From Bdellovibrio sp. SKB1291214 (lineage in GTDB: Bacteria; Bdellovibrionota; Bdellovibrionia; Bdellovibrionales; Bdellovibrionaceae), in assembly GCF_002209355.2 (NCBI RefSeq), contig NZ_CP106855.1:186001-250000 (forward strand): a stretch of 64,000 nt of DNA. The letters are read 5' to 3'. Position 1 is the first letter of the stretch, and each line of letters starts with the position of its first letter. This document shows positions 40,990 through 48,887 of the stretch, one piece after another. A model generated the notes under the pieces. That model did no database searches, was not told where the DNA came from, and was given only the letters and a program-made list of their open reading frames with translations. A program made the translations under genes and the position numbers.

Positions 40990-42972
40990 TTATCGACCTG
41001 TACCAACACCTGTTGTTGTTCCAGTCCCAGTTGTAATAGGGACTGAACCTGGAACCGTTACTGAACCGGTACCCGATGATGCATAGCTACCGCCACCCAT
41101 GATCACGCCACCTGGATATGTCGTCGTACCAGTGCCATAGATCGTGTTACCGTAGTAACCAGAATTACCCGAACCACCGATGTAACCTGTGCTACCCGTG
41201 TAAGCGCCAGATTGGATGTAATACAGTTTTTGTTGCAACGTCATGATCTCTTGAACCACGCTCGAAGAAGCTTGTTGACGTTGGATTTGAGCTTGCATTT
41301 GAGCTTGGTACTGAGCCATTTGAGCTTGCATCATTTGCTGTTGCATTTGCATCATACCCAAATCGCCAGCGTAACCACTTGTCATAGCACCAGTGTAAGT
41401 GCCATATCCACCCATGCCGCCCATGTACATGCCGCCTGTATACGCACCGCCGCCCATATAAATGCCGCCACCTGCGATACCACCAAGATACATGCCGCCG
41501 ACCATGCTGCCAGCGTACATACCACCGGCATACATACCACCAGCATACATACCGCCCATATAGGAACCAGCCATACCGCCGGCTATACCACCCATGTACA
41601 TACCACCGACCATGCTGCCAGCGTACATGCCACCGGCATACATACCACCAGCATACATACCGCCCATGTATGAACCCATGTAACCATTCGCGATACCGTT
41701 AACGAAACTCATGCCGCCCGCACCGTATGGATTCATGCCCATACCCATCGGACCAGCCATCCCCCAAGGACCCATACCGTTAGCGTAGATACCGCCACCC
41801 ATTTGTCCAAAAGGATTCATACCTTGCATAGCATACGGGTTACCCCACATACCGGTACCATTTGCACCACCGTAAGGACCGTACATTCCGTACGCTCCAC
41901 CATTTTGACCAGCACATCCGAAACCGCCTGCACCGATACCACCAGACATCGCACCGTAAACACCACTACCACCGCCCAACGCTTGCGTCAGACCGGTTGC
42001 AAGGTACGGCATACCGAATGTCCATGCTGGATATGGATTTGAAGGATAACCAAGATTTGCATTGGCATCCGTCACATATTTATTTTGCTGATAACCTAGG
42101 TAAGTACCAAGAACACCCATACCGACGTTCGCGATCACGCTAGACCAGTCAGTTTGAGGTCTTTGATAAGTATAGCCATTTCCTGTAGTCGCACAGTCAG
42201 TACAGATGCCACCTTCAGTTTGCTCACGTTGAGCATCTTGTTTCGCTTGAAGAGCATCTTTACGAGCATCTTTCAAATCGTCTTTAGCATATTCTAAAGA
42301 GCGATCGATAGCTTCCATGTCGCTGCGAAGCTTGTTTGCTTTTTGTGTTGTTGAAGCGTAAGTCGAAAGAGCTTTTTTACATTTATCAGGATTTCCGATG
42401 CGGCGATCTTTAACCTGGAATTTAGATGTTATACAAACACCCGCATTAACCGCACCACGTTGGCTTTTGTTACAAACATAGTTTCTGCTAGATTCAGAAC
42501 CGTTCCATTCCGCAATTTCAAAATCACCAGCAGTTGGTTTTTCTGCTGCTGCTGCCTGACCTTCACTACCTTGTTGGCCTGTTGCTTCGAACTCGTCGTC
42601 TTTGTAACCACGATATTCGCTGCAGGAACGCGCATTATCCATATGATCATAAAGAGTTTGCGCATAATTATCCGCGATAACGTCATCGATATCACGTCTT
42701 GCGTACTTCAAATCTCTTTCAGCCTTAGTAAGCTCGCGCTTCTTTTCAGCTTTTTCTTTTTTCAATTGAGCGATTGAATTTTGAATGTCAGACACTGCAT
42801 CGTCTTCGCTTGTAGCAGCTTGACCAGCACCGTAATTATAAGGACATGCTTGCATACCGCCATACACACCAGTTCCGGCCATTCCATAACTAGCGGCGTA
42901 TTGCGCTTGAGCATTGATTGCAAAACCCAACACGATCGTCAGTGGAGTTGCAACGCGAATCCATAATTTCAT
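40990..42972 (-). CDS. Gly/Met/Tyr-rich repeat surface protein
   Basis: From the ATG at 42972 (AGGAG ribosome-binding site) the product is 660 residues with a signal peptide (TIVLGFAINAQA). Residues about 45-130 are a charged coiled coil (IAQLKKEKAEKKRELTKAE). A middle part has several Cys (RSCSEYR, NYVCNKS, GVCITS, GGICTDCATT). Residues about 330-540 are low complexity with units GGMYA repeated in runs and a 36-residue duplication. The C-terminus is Gln/Ala then Gly/Thr/Ser-rich. It is predicted to be a secreted, flexible, Met-rich polymer-like protein. I do not recognise a named family. Position between the two Tad gene groups suggests a surface role. Confidence 0.82.
   Translation of the reverse strand: MKLWIRVATPLTIVLGFAINAQAQYAASYGMAGTGVYGGMQACPYNYGAGQAATSEDDAVSDIQNSIAQLKKEKAEKKRELTKAERDLKYARRDIDDVIADNYAQTLYDHMDNARSCSEYRGYKDDEFEATGQQGSEGQAAAAEKPTAGDFEIAEWNGSESSRNYVCNKSQRGAVNAGVCITSKFQVKDRRIGNPDKCKKALSTYASTTQKANKLRSDMEAIDRSLEYAKDDLKDARKDALQAKQDAQREQTEGGICTDCATTGNGYTYQRPQTDWSSVIANVGMGVLGTYLGYQQNKYVTDANANLGYPSNPYPAWTFGMPYLATGLTQALGGGSGVYGAMSGGIGAGGFGCAGQNGGAYGMYGPYGGANGTGMWGNPYAMQGMNPFGQMGGGIYANGMGPWGMAGPMGMGMNPYGAGGMSFVNGIANGYMGSYMGGMYAGGMYAGGMYAGSMVGGMYMGGIAGGMAGSYMGGMYAGGMYAGGMYAGSMVGGMYLGGIAGGGIYMGGGAYTGGMYMGGMGGYGTYTGAMTSGYAGDLGMMQMQQQMMQAQMAQYQAQMQAQIQRQQASSSVVQEIMTLQQKLYYIQSGAYTGSTGYIGGSGNSGYYGNTIYGTGTTTYPGGVIMGGGSYASSGTGSVTVPGSVPITTGTGTTTGVGTGR
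41470..41690 (-). repeat. 108-bp tandem duplication with 15-bp subrepeats
   Basis: The block containing CCGACCATGCTGCCAGCGTACAT ends at 41520 and again at 41628, a 108-bp period (36 residues). Within each copy the Gly-Gly-Met-Tyr-Ala codons repeat every 15 bp. Such repeats are prone to length change by slippage. Confidence 0.88.
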
Positions 42973-43064
42973 ACTCGATCTCCTGAAATAAAAAAGCACT
43001 TCTTCGTTTCACTAATCGTCAGGATAAGAGAGAGACTTGACTCAATACTGATCAATCCAGACCA

Positions 43065-43079
43065 AGATAAGAGTTATCT
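43065..43079. promoter_or_regulatory. Inverted repeat between divergent genes
   Basis: AGATAA-GAG-TTATCT, 6-bp perfect arms with a 3-nt centre, flanked by direct repeats of GACCAAG (43060-43066 and 43081-43087). It lies in the 192-bp gap between the Gly/Met-rich gene and the kinase gene. It is a candidate operator. No clear promoter boxes are seen in the rest of the gap. Confidence 0.5.
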
Positions 43080-43164
43080 GGACCAAGCTCGTCGTCCTCC
43101 ATGACAACATAAAGTATCTAAAATACTTTGCACTCGTACTCTTCAAATCCTACACTACCTTCAT

Positions 43165-44274
43165 ATGAGCAAGCACACAATTCTTTGTGTTGACGATGAA
43201 ATAGATAACGTCGAGGCTTTAGAACGGTTATTTCGTAAGAAATATACTGTACTAAAGGCTACGTCTGGAAAGCAGGCCCTGGAGGTTCTTGACCAACATC
43301 CAGGACCGTTGGCTTTGATCATCACCGATCAACGTATGCCGGAAATGACTGGATCGGAGTTTTTAGAAAAAACTCTGCATTCTCATCCTGAAACAGTTCG
43401 CATTCTTTTGACGGGTTATACCGATTTAGAATCTGTGATCGAAGCCGTGAATAAAGGTCAGATCTTCCGTTACGTCACGAAACCCTGGGATCCAGTAGAT
43501 CTAGCGAACACTGTGGATCACGCAGTGGACAGATTTGCACTTGGCCAAGAGTTAAAAACTAAAAACGTGGAGCTGGCAAAAGCACTCGAGGAATTAAAAA
43601 GTCTCGATGTCGCAAAATCTAATTTCATGATCTTAATCAATCACGAGTTGAAAACACCACTGACGTCAATTCTAAGCTTTTCCCAACTTTTGAGTGAGTC
43701 TTCATTACCTGATGAGGACAAGCTTATGGTAAATCGCATCTCTCGCAGTGCTGAGAGGCTGAAAAGTTTGGTTGATGATGTTTTGTTGATTGTTCGTGCA
43801 GAAACAAATCAGCTTAAAATCGATGTGCAAAATGTTGCTTTTTCTGAGTTCACAGATCTTCCAAAAGAGGTCGTAAACCTTTTGAATCAGAAACACATCA
43901 ATGTTGTTCAAAACATCGCCCCCACAGGAGTTTTAGCGGACGTGCGCCTGGTAAAACAAATTGTTCAGCGCTTGATTCATAATGCTGCAAAGTTTTGCCA
44001 AGACGCGACTGATATCGAAGTCAAAGTTGCTACCGAAGGCACAGTGGCCAGATTTTCGGTTTCCAATCGCGGTCCGCACTTGTCCAGCAAAGTTGTCGAT
44101 AAAATCATGAAGCCCTTTTATATCGATGAAGATGTTATGCACCATTCAACGGGAACGGGCCTAGGTCTTACGATTTGTCAGGCGATTCTGAAAGCCCATA
44201 ACTCCCACTTGCAGTTTAAAAATACTGATCAAGGTGTGATGGTCTTCTTTGAGCTGCCGCTAGCTCATCCGTAG
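43165..44274 (+). CDS. Receiver-histidine kinase hybrid
   Basis: The 369-residue cytoplasmic protein has an N-terminal receiver domain (CVDDE, phosphoacceptor D55 in IITDQRMPE, K106 in YVTKPW) and a short coiled coil. The HisKA domain has the phospho-His H160 in INHELKTPLTS, and the HATPase domain has HNAAKF (N-box), SNRGP (G1) and GTGLGLTI (G2). It has no sensor or membrane region, so it is activated by another kinase through its receiver. Its place directly upstream of the secretin and ATPase genes suggests control of the pilus or of the divergent Gly/Met-rich protein. Confidence 0.92.
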   Translation: MSKHTILCVDDEIDNVEALERLFRKKYTVLKATSGKQALEVLDQHPGPLALIITDQRMPEMTGSEFLEKTLHSHPETVRILLTGYTDLESVIEAVNKGQIFRYVTKPWDPVDLANTVDHAVDRFALGQELKTKNVELAKALEELKSLDVAKSNFMILINHELKTPLTSILSFSQLLSESSLPDEDKLMVNRISRSAERLKSLVDDVLLIVRAETNQLKIDVQNVAFSEFTDLPKEVVNLLNQKHINVVQNIAPTGVLADVRLVKQIVQRLIHNAAKFCQDATDIEVKVATEGTVARFSVSNRGPHLSSKVVDKIMKPFYIDEDVMHHSTGTGLGLTICQAILKAHNSHLQFKNTDQGVMVFFELPLAHP

Positions 44275-44284
44275 ATGTCCGAAG

Positions 44285-44316
44285 CTCGCAGGTTTACCTT
44301 GTTGTGAACTTGCGAG
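44285..44316 (+). other. Hairpin in leader of the secretin gene
   Basis: CTCGCAGGTT (44285-44294) pairs with AACTTGCGAG (44307-44316) in 9 of 10 positions plus a G-U, with a 12-nt loop. No T-run follows. It lies 11 bp after the kinase stop and 33 bp before the secretin ATG, so it may control passage from one to the next. Confidence 0.5.
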
Positions 44317-44349
44317 AGGCGCGCCTTAAGCTTGCTCCAGCAGGCTTTC

Positions 44350-45651
44350 ATGAAAAACCTTATCTGCCTTTTCATTATTCTTTATTCGCTGACTGCATTC
44401 TCCGCCCCTTCTGAGATTATTCTTTCTTTGGGTGAAAGCTCCCTTCTGCCCGTTCATCCGAAATCTTCCGTCTGGATTCAAGACCGAACAATTCTGAAAG
44501 CGGAGGCTCTGGGAGGACGTTTGAATATCAAAGGCCTGACAGAGGGGCTGACCAACGTTCGTATCGATGACAATCTTTACCGAGTGCAAGTGATTCACCC
44601 GGGGAAGCGGGCCGCATTCTCTGATCTAAAAAAGCAATTATCTAAAATAATTGGACTGTCCGTGGAAGTAGGTGATGGCGACCTGTTGGTGACTGGCAGG
44701 TTATATCGACTGCAAGACTGGATTCGCTTAGCCGAGCTTCTGACTGATTCGGGCGTCTCCTATCAAATGCGCGCAGCCCTTTCGCCCGCTTTACAAAGTG
44801 AAAGCCAGCAGCATTTTACTGATTTATTAAGCAAAGCGAAAGTTCCCCCGCAATCGATCATCTTTGTGCCGTCTCCTGAAATCCGAGTTTCTGGAAATGA
44901 TATCATTTTACGCAAATATCAAAAAATTTTGCGTCCATACGGAATCAATATTATCAAAGACCAAAGCAGCCTTGAAATTGCTCCCACCGTAAAGGTACAG
45001 ATCACCGTAGCAGAGGTACGGCACGAAAGCGCACTTTTATATGGTATAAAATGGCCGGCGGCGTACCGGGCTGCCATTTTAGGGGAAGGTGCCATCGAGT
45101 TCGACAAAACTCTTTTAGATGTTCAAGCATTTGAAAAAAAAGGTTACGGCAAAATATTAGCAAGTCCGAACCTTGTTTGCCGAAGTGGTTCCGAGGCGGA
45201 GTTCCTGGCGGGCGGTGAGTTTCCAATCAAAATTGCGAATTACAAAGTTCAAGATGTTGTCTGGAAACGTTATGGTATTTTATTACGAGTCAAACCCAAG
45301 GCCGATGCCTCTGGCAGAATGAGCCTTTCTATCGATACCGAAATCTCAACATTAGACAAGGGAAGTGGAATTGACAATGTGCCCGGCATTCTTACCAACC
45401 GAGTTTCCAGCCATTTCGACCTGACACGCACTCAGACAATCGCTCTTTCCGGATTGCTAAAAAAAGAAGGGGGCGACACTTCGGAAGGACTACCGATGCT
45501 GTCAAGAATTCCTATATTAGGACCCCTATTCTCCAGCAAAGATTACAGCGAGAGAAGATCCGAGCTGGTGATCTTCGTTCGTCCGTCAATTATGAGCGAA
45601 AACGAAGAAAGCGAAAGCTCACTTCAGCACATTGGACAGGTAGGAAACTAA
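44350..45651 (+). CDS. Tad/Flp pilus secretin (CpaC/RcpA-like)
   Basis: From the ATG at 44350 the product is 433 residues; a TTG at 44332 is possible but less likely. It has a signal peptide (LICLFIILYSLTAFSA) and an N-terminal pilus-formation domain (ILSLGESSLLPVHPKSSVWIQD). A BON-like section (VEVGDGDLLVTGRLYRLQDW) comes next, then the secretin domain: VQITVAEVRHES, ILASPNLVCRSGSEAEFLAGGEFPI, the canonical VPGILTNR and LPMLSRIPILGPLFSS with RRSELVIFVRP. It forms the outer-membrane pore of the Tad machine. It is 1 bp from cpaF. Confidence 0.92.
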   Translation: MKNLICLFIILYSLTAFSAPSEIILSLGESSLLPVHPKSSVWIQDRTILKAEALGGRLNIKGLTEGLTNVRIDDNLYRVQVIHPGKRAAFSDLKKQLSKIIGLSVEVGDGDLLVTGRLYRLQDWIRLAELLTDSGVSYQMRAALSPALQSESQQHFTDLLSKAKVPPQSIIFVPSPEIRVSGNDIILRKYQKILRPYGINIIKDQSSLEIAPTVKVQITVAEVRHESALLYGIKWPAAYRAAILGEGAIEFDKTLLDVQAFEKKGYGKILASPNLVCRSGSEAEFLAGGEFPIKIANYKVQDVVWKRYGILLRVKPKADASGRMSLSIDTEISTLDKGSGIDNVPGILTNRVSSHFDLTRTQTIALSGLLKKEGGDTSEGLPMLSRIPILGPLFSSKDYSERRSELVIFVRPSIMSENEESESSLQHIGQVGN

Positions 45652-45652
45652 A

Positions 45653-46795
45653 ATGATCAAAGAAATATTAATGCACTACGAACGGATTCAGGAAAAGATT
45701 CAGACCTTGCCGCTGAACGAGTTGTTGCTGTCGCCGGATGAAGAAACGCAACTGCGCTCGAAAAAGATTGATCAACTGATTGAAAGCGAAACTGCTCTGC
45801 TTGATTTTAAAACAGGGAACAGAATTAAAGACGAGTTTTATAAATGGGGTCCGCTATGTCAGTTGATGGAGGACGAAGAGATCACCGAGATCTTAGTGAA
45901 CGGTCCGACGAATATTTGGTTTGAGAAAAGAGGTTGCCTGCAACAACATCAAGATTCCTTTTTGTCGGAACTTAGTTATCGCAACTGTATTGAAAGACTG
46001 TCACAAGCAGCAAAGTGCTACATAACGGTCGAACACCCCTCGGCTGACAGCAGCTTCGGGGATTTCCGACTAAGTCTGATTGGTGCTGATCTAACACAGT
46101 CGCATCCACACCTTTCGCTTCGACGTCACCCCAGAAATCCTTGGACTTTCGAAAAGCTTCAGGCGCAAAGCTGGTGCTCTGAAGCAGATCTGCTTTTTTT
46201 CAGGCAACTTATCGCGCACCGGAAAAACTTTTTGGTAGTGGGTTCGACAGGCTCTGGAAAAACATCAGTTCTGAATTCACTATTGAATTTGCTTCCCGAA
46301 AATGAGCGTGTCGTGGTTATCGAAGACACGTCAGAGATTGCACTTTCAAATAGTGCCAGCATGAAGCTGCTGACTCGGGAAGATCCTCAGGGAATTTTAC
46401 CCAGCATTGATCAAACACTATTAGTAAAACGCTCGTTGCGTTTAAGACCAGATCGATTGGTTATGGGTGAAGTACGCGGGGCAGAAGCGAAGGACTTTTT
46501 GATGGCCCTGGCCACAGGACACGCAGGAAGTTTTGGAACGCTTCACGCTCAAGATGCGGCGCAAGCTTTGATACGCTTGGAAATGCTGATTCAAATGGGG
46601 GCTCCCCAATGGAATCTAACGGCGATTCGTCGCCTGATTCAGCTCTCTCTGGACTACATCCTCGTGGTCGGTCGAGAGCCTTCAGGTTTAAGAGTTTTTA
46701 AAGGGGCTTATCGACTGTGCTCGCTGGAAGACCATGGCTTCCTGGTTGAGTTGACGAATTCGATCGAGTCGGAAAAAATTCTTGAGCATTCGTAG
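45653..46795 (+). CDS. cpaF: Tad pilus assembly ATPase CpaF/TadA
   Basis: The 380-residue hexameric secretion ATPase has an N-terminal domain (about 1-170) and a RecA-like core with Walker A GSTGSGKT (197-204), the Asp box VVIEDTSEI, Walker B RLVMGEVRGAEAKD and the His box GHAGSFGTLHA. CpaF powers both extension and retraction of Flp pili. Its last 98 bp are antisense to the C-terminal coding end of the next gene on the other strand. No TadB/TadC membrane protein follows. Confidence 0.94.
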   Translation: MIKEILMHYERIQEKIQTLPLNELLLSPDEETQLRSKKIDQLIESETALLDFKTGNRIKDEFYKWGPLCQLMEDEEITEILVNGPTNIWFEKRGCLQQHQDSFLSELSYRNCIERLSQAAKCYITVEHPSADSSFGDFRLSLIGADLTQSHPHLSLRRHPRNPWTFEKLQAQSWCSEADLLFFRQLIAHRKNFLVVGSTGSGKTSVLNSLLNLLPENERVVVIEDTSEIALSNSASMKLLTREDPQGILPSIDQTLLVKRSLRLRPDRLVMGEVRGAEAKDFLMALATGHAGSFGTLHAQDAAQALIRLEMLIQMGAPQWNLTAIRRLIQLSLDYILVVGREPSGLRVFKGAYRLCSLEDHGFLVELTNSIESEKILEHS

Positions 46796-47126
46796 TGTTC
46801 TCAAGAGCTTCTTCCGAGCGAGTCACATCAGCATTTTCCCTAGCGATTGTTTTCGGATTTGTGAAGAATGCCTTATTCAGATCTTCGATCACTTTCTTTT
46901 TGCTCATCTCAGGAGTTTTATAAGAGATCGGAGCTTCTGGCTGAGGCAACTGACCTGATTGGCGCATCTCTTCCATTTGCTTACTAAGTTGAATTCTGTC
47001 GCCCAAAGAATTTTTACCTTGAGGACGACCGAACTCAGGGGCTCCTGGGCGCGCTGGTTGCGCAGCAGCAGTTTCTGCCATCCTTGTTCGTGGGCTTGCA
47101 GGAAGAATTCCGCTGATTTTATCCAT
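46698..47126 (-). CDS. Pro/Gln/Ser-rich hypothetical protein antisense to cpaF end
   Basis: The ATG at 47126 follows GGAGGTG, a strong ribosome-binding site held in the loop of a small CACAC/GTGTG hairpin. The 142-residue product has no signal peptide and looks disordered, rich in Pro, Arg, Gln, Ser and Thr (RMAETAAAQPARPGAPEFGRP). The central part (MSKKKVIEDLNKAFFTNPKTIAREN) could be helical. Its last 33 codons overlap cpaF. No family is recognised. The upstream ribosome-binding site makes the gene likely real, though the stop position might differ. Confidence 0.6.
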   Translation of the reverse strand: MDKISGILPASPRTRMAETAAAQPARPGAPEFGRPQGKNSLGDRIQLSKQMEEMRQSGQLPQPEAPISYKTPEMSKKKVIEDLNKAFFTNPKTIARENADVTRSEEALENTTNAQEFFPTRSNSSTQPGSHGLPASTVDKPL

Positions 47127-47256
47127 TCCACACCTCCGTGTGTGTTTTAAGAAAAACCATCCATGGTTTCCCTTATACTTCGTATCGGAATAAGACGTCT
47201 CAGCTTGAGACCCCCTTAACGAATCTGGACTAAAGTGAGAAATTTTTGAAGGTCAG
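47127..47256. other. Upstream region of the 47126 gene with two palindromes
   Basis: Contains AACCAT-CC-ATGGTT (about 47149-47168), a possible -10 TATAAG on the minus strand near 47172-47177, and the palindrome GTCTCA-GCT-TGAGAC at 47197-47211, which overlaps where the -35 would be. The last motif occurs at two other places in the window. Confidence 0.5.
47197..47211. repeat. GTCTCA-N3-TGAGAC palindrome, copy 2
   Basis: GTCTCA-GCT-TGAGAC in the upstream region of the gene starting at 47126 (minus strand). It is the only copy in non-coding DNA and lies 19 bp before a possible -10 box. Confidence 0.8.
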
Positions 47257-48027
47257 TTATGAAAGAGTATAGAAATTCCAAGGGCTTGCGGGATGTCCTA
47301 AAAGTCGTTCGCAGATCTTTTTGACCACCGGGTCCTCGCTGCCTGACCAGAATGTCCGGCCGATCAGAAAGCTTTGTGAAAACTCCATCCAGTTATCGAA
47401 TTTTCCATCTGCTATCGGAGCCATCTTCAAAATTTCTGCCCAAGCTTCATTGTCGTCCATATAACCCGCTACAAAACTTAAGCGAGCCAAATGAACAAAA
47501 CGAGCAGCATCCCATCCCAGGATACCTGGCTCCTTTAGAAACCTCAGTGTACGTTGAAACCATTGCGCCAGTTTTTTAAAATCTTCATCAGTAAGCTCGA
47601 TCGGTTTGTCGTCAGCAAAATCGAAAGTAAATATCTGTTTGAACTTTTCCATATTGTGAGCACTTAGATCCCCGTCTGCTGGAACCAAATCACGAAGGAC
47701 ATTGAATTTGACTCGGTGACCTTGTTGACGAATTTGCTCCAATGCTTGGAAAGCTTGTTCGCGACTTTTAACACCCCAATATTCTTGCAGGATCTCGATG
47801 CAATCAGCTTTGATTTCATGGCCCCAGTTCAAGTCCAAACGAAAGAAATACTCGCCCACCTCATCAAGAACTTGATCTTTGGCGTCACCGGTCAACTCCT
47901 GACCTTCTACCAAATCGGATCCGATAATTTCATACAAATCATCCAAAAGATGATTTTCCTCAATAAAAACAGCACCCATGCACATCATGTTTTTTTCTAA
48001 TGTCGTTTCTGGCAAAACTCTTTGCAT
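47257..48027 (-). CDS. DUF1266-like protein
   Basis: From the ATG at 48027 (AGGAG ribosome-binding site 7 bases upstream) the product is 256 residues, with no signal peptide. The C-terminal half reads GILGWDAARFVHLARLSFVAGYMDDNEAWAEI and then FDNWMEFSQSFLIGRTFWSG, the W/D/R pattern that defines DUF1266. The N-terminal half is acidic and helical. Proteins of this family are of unknown function, some being found near toxin-immunity loci. Nothing here shows a toxin partner. Confidence 0.8.
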   Translation of the reverse strand: MQRVLPETTLEKNMMCMGAVFIEENHLLDDLYEIIGSDLVEGQELTGDAKDQVLDEVGEYFFRLDLNWGHEIKADCIEILQEYWGVKSREQAFQALEQIRQQGHRVKFNVLRDLVPADGDLSAHNMEKFKQIFTFDFADDKPIELTDEDFKKLAQWFQRTLRFLKEPGILGWDAARFVHLARLSFVAGYMDDNEAWAEILKMAPIADGKFDNWMEFSQSFLIGRTFWSGSEDPVVKKICERLLGHPASPWNFYTLS

Positions 48028-48101
48028 GGGAACTCCTTCTAAGATCTGTCTCTTATTCAATTACGTTTCTTTGTGATTTTCAATGTGATAAATATGAGCG
48101 C

Positions 48102-48755
48102 ATGTTGAAGAAGCTGATCATGGGCGCGATCGCCCTCTTTTTTATTTTTGTCGGCGCGATGATTATTTTAATCGGATACACGGTTTACAATCCGGATTCG
48201 ATCTTTACGGCTTTCAACAAAGTTTCGCAGCATTTCACTCGTGGTGAAGATTATCAAGAGCAGGAAGAGTACTTCTTGCAAGGAATTAAAAACATAAATA
48301 TCAAAAGCAACCGGATGCCTATTCATGTGCGCACCTACAATGGCTCGACATTGAAAGTCTCTTTAGAAGGCAAAGCTCCCCGCTTTGAAAAAGGTCCTTA
48401 CCTGAGTCAACTTTCAGATCAGTCCAGCATTAATATTGTTTTGAATGAGCCCATGTCGACCCACTGGATCCACTTAAGCGTGAATGGTGAAGAATACACG
48501 GAAGAGTCTGACGCTAAGCTGGTGGCCGCCGTTTACTTACCCGAAAAATATGCGGCCACTTTGAATCTGCACTCAGAAACTGGCGACATCGAATTTGTGG
48601 TGGATAAAAATCAGATTTTCGAATTTGAATTGAAATCAGAACTCGGCAAGATCGACAATCATGCGCAGATGAATCCTGCGGCTGCCACCTCTGCAGATCA
48701 AGTGGCCAAGATTCACATCCAGACCACTTCTGGCAATATCACAGTAACAAACTAA
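48102..48755 (+). CDS. DUF4097-like membrane-anchored protein
   Basis: The ATG at 48102 is preferred because it opens directly with the membrane segment (KKLIMGAIALFFIFVGAMIILIGYTVY). The longer reading overlaps the divergent gene. The product is 217 residues with an extracytoplasmic beta-rich region: INIKSNRMPIHVRTYNGSTLKVSLEGK, AAVYLPEKYAATLNLHSETGDIEFV, ELKSELGKIDNHAQ and IQTTSGNITVTN. Alternating 'S-x-x-G-x-I' turns match the right-handed beta-helix style of DUF4097 putative adhesins. The function is unknown. Confidence 0.78.
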   Translation: MLKKLIMGAIALFFIFVGAMIILIGYTVYNPDSIFTAFNKVSQHFTRGEDYQEQEEYFLQGIKNINIKSNRMPIHVRTYNGSTLKVSLEGKAPRFEKGPYLSQLSDQSSINIVLNEPMSTHWIHLSVNGEEYTEESDAKLVAAVYLPEKYAATLNLHSETGDIEFVVDKNQIFEFELKSELGKIDNHAQMNPAAATSADQVAKIHIQTTSGNITVTN

Positions 48756-48805
48756 CTCGCCCCCGCTGTAGTTTCCATTCCCGTCACCGAGCCCCGAGCG
48801 CGAAA

Positions 48806-48887
48806 TAAGTGGTCGCAGCCAAGGCGCAAGGAGGAAGGCCTACTATTAGTACGCCGACGACGAAGCAACGAAGGATCCGCCCGCTTA
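48806..48887. repeat. Structured intergenic element at convergent gene ends
   Basis: ATAAGTGGTCG pairs with CGCCCGCTTAT (right arm ends at the aspS stop codon, 48885-48887) with G-U pairs, and GGCCTACT-ATT-AGTACGCC forms the apex. The sides are purine-rich (GGCGCAAGGAGGAAGGC) and CGA-rich (CGACGACGAAGCAACG). It resembles an intergenic repeat type seen in several genomes. It lies between two convergent genes and may end both transcripts. Confidence 0.6.

Noticed and set aside
41470-41690. CRISPR-like array from regular repeats
   Set aside because: The repeats are in frame, encode GGMYA units, have no spacers of constant length and no cas genes nearby.
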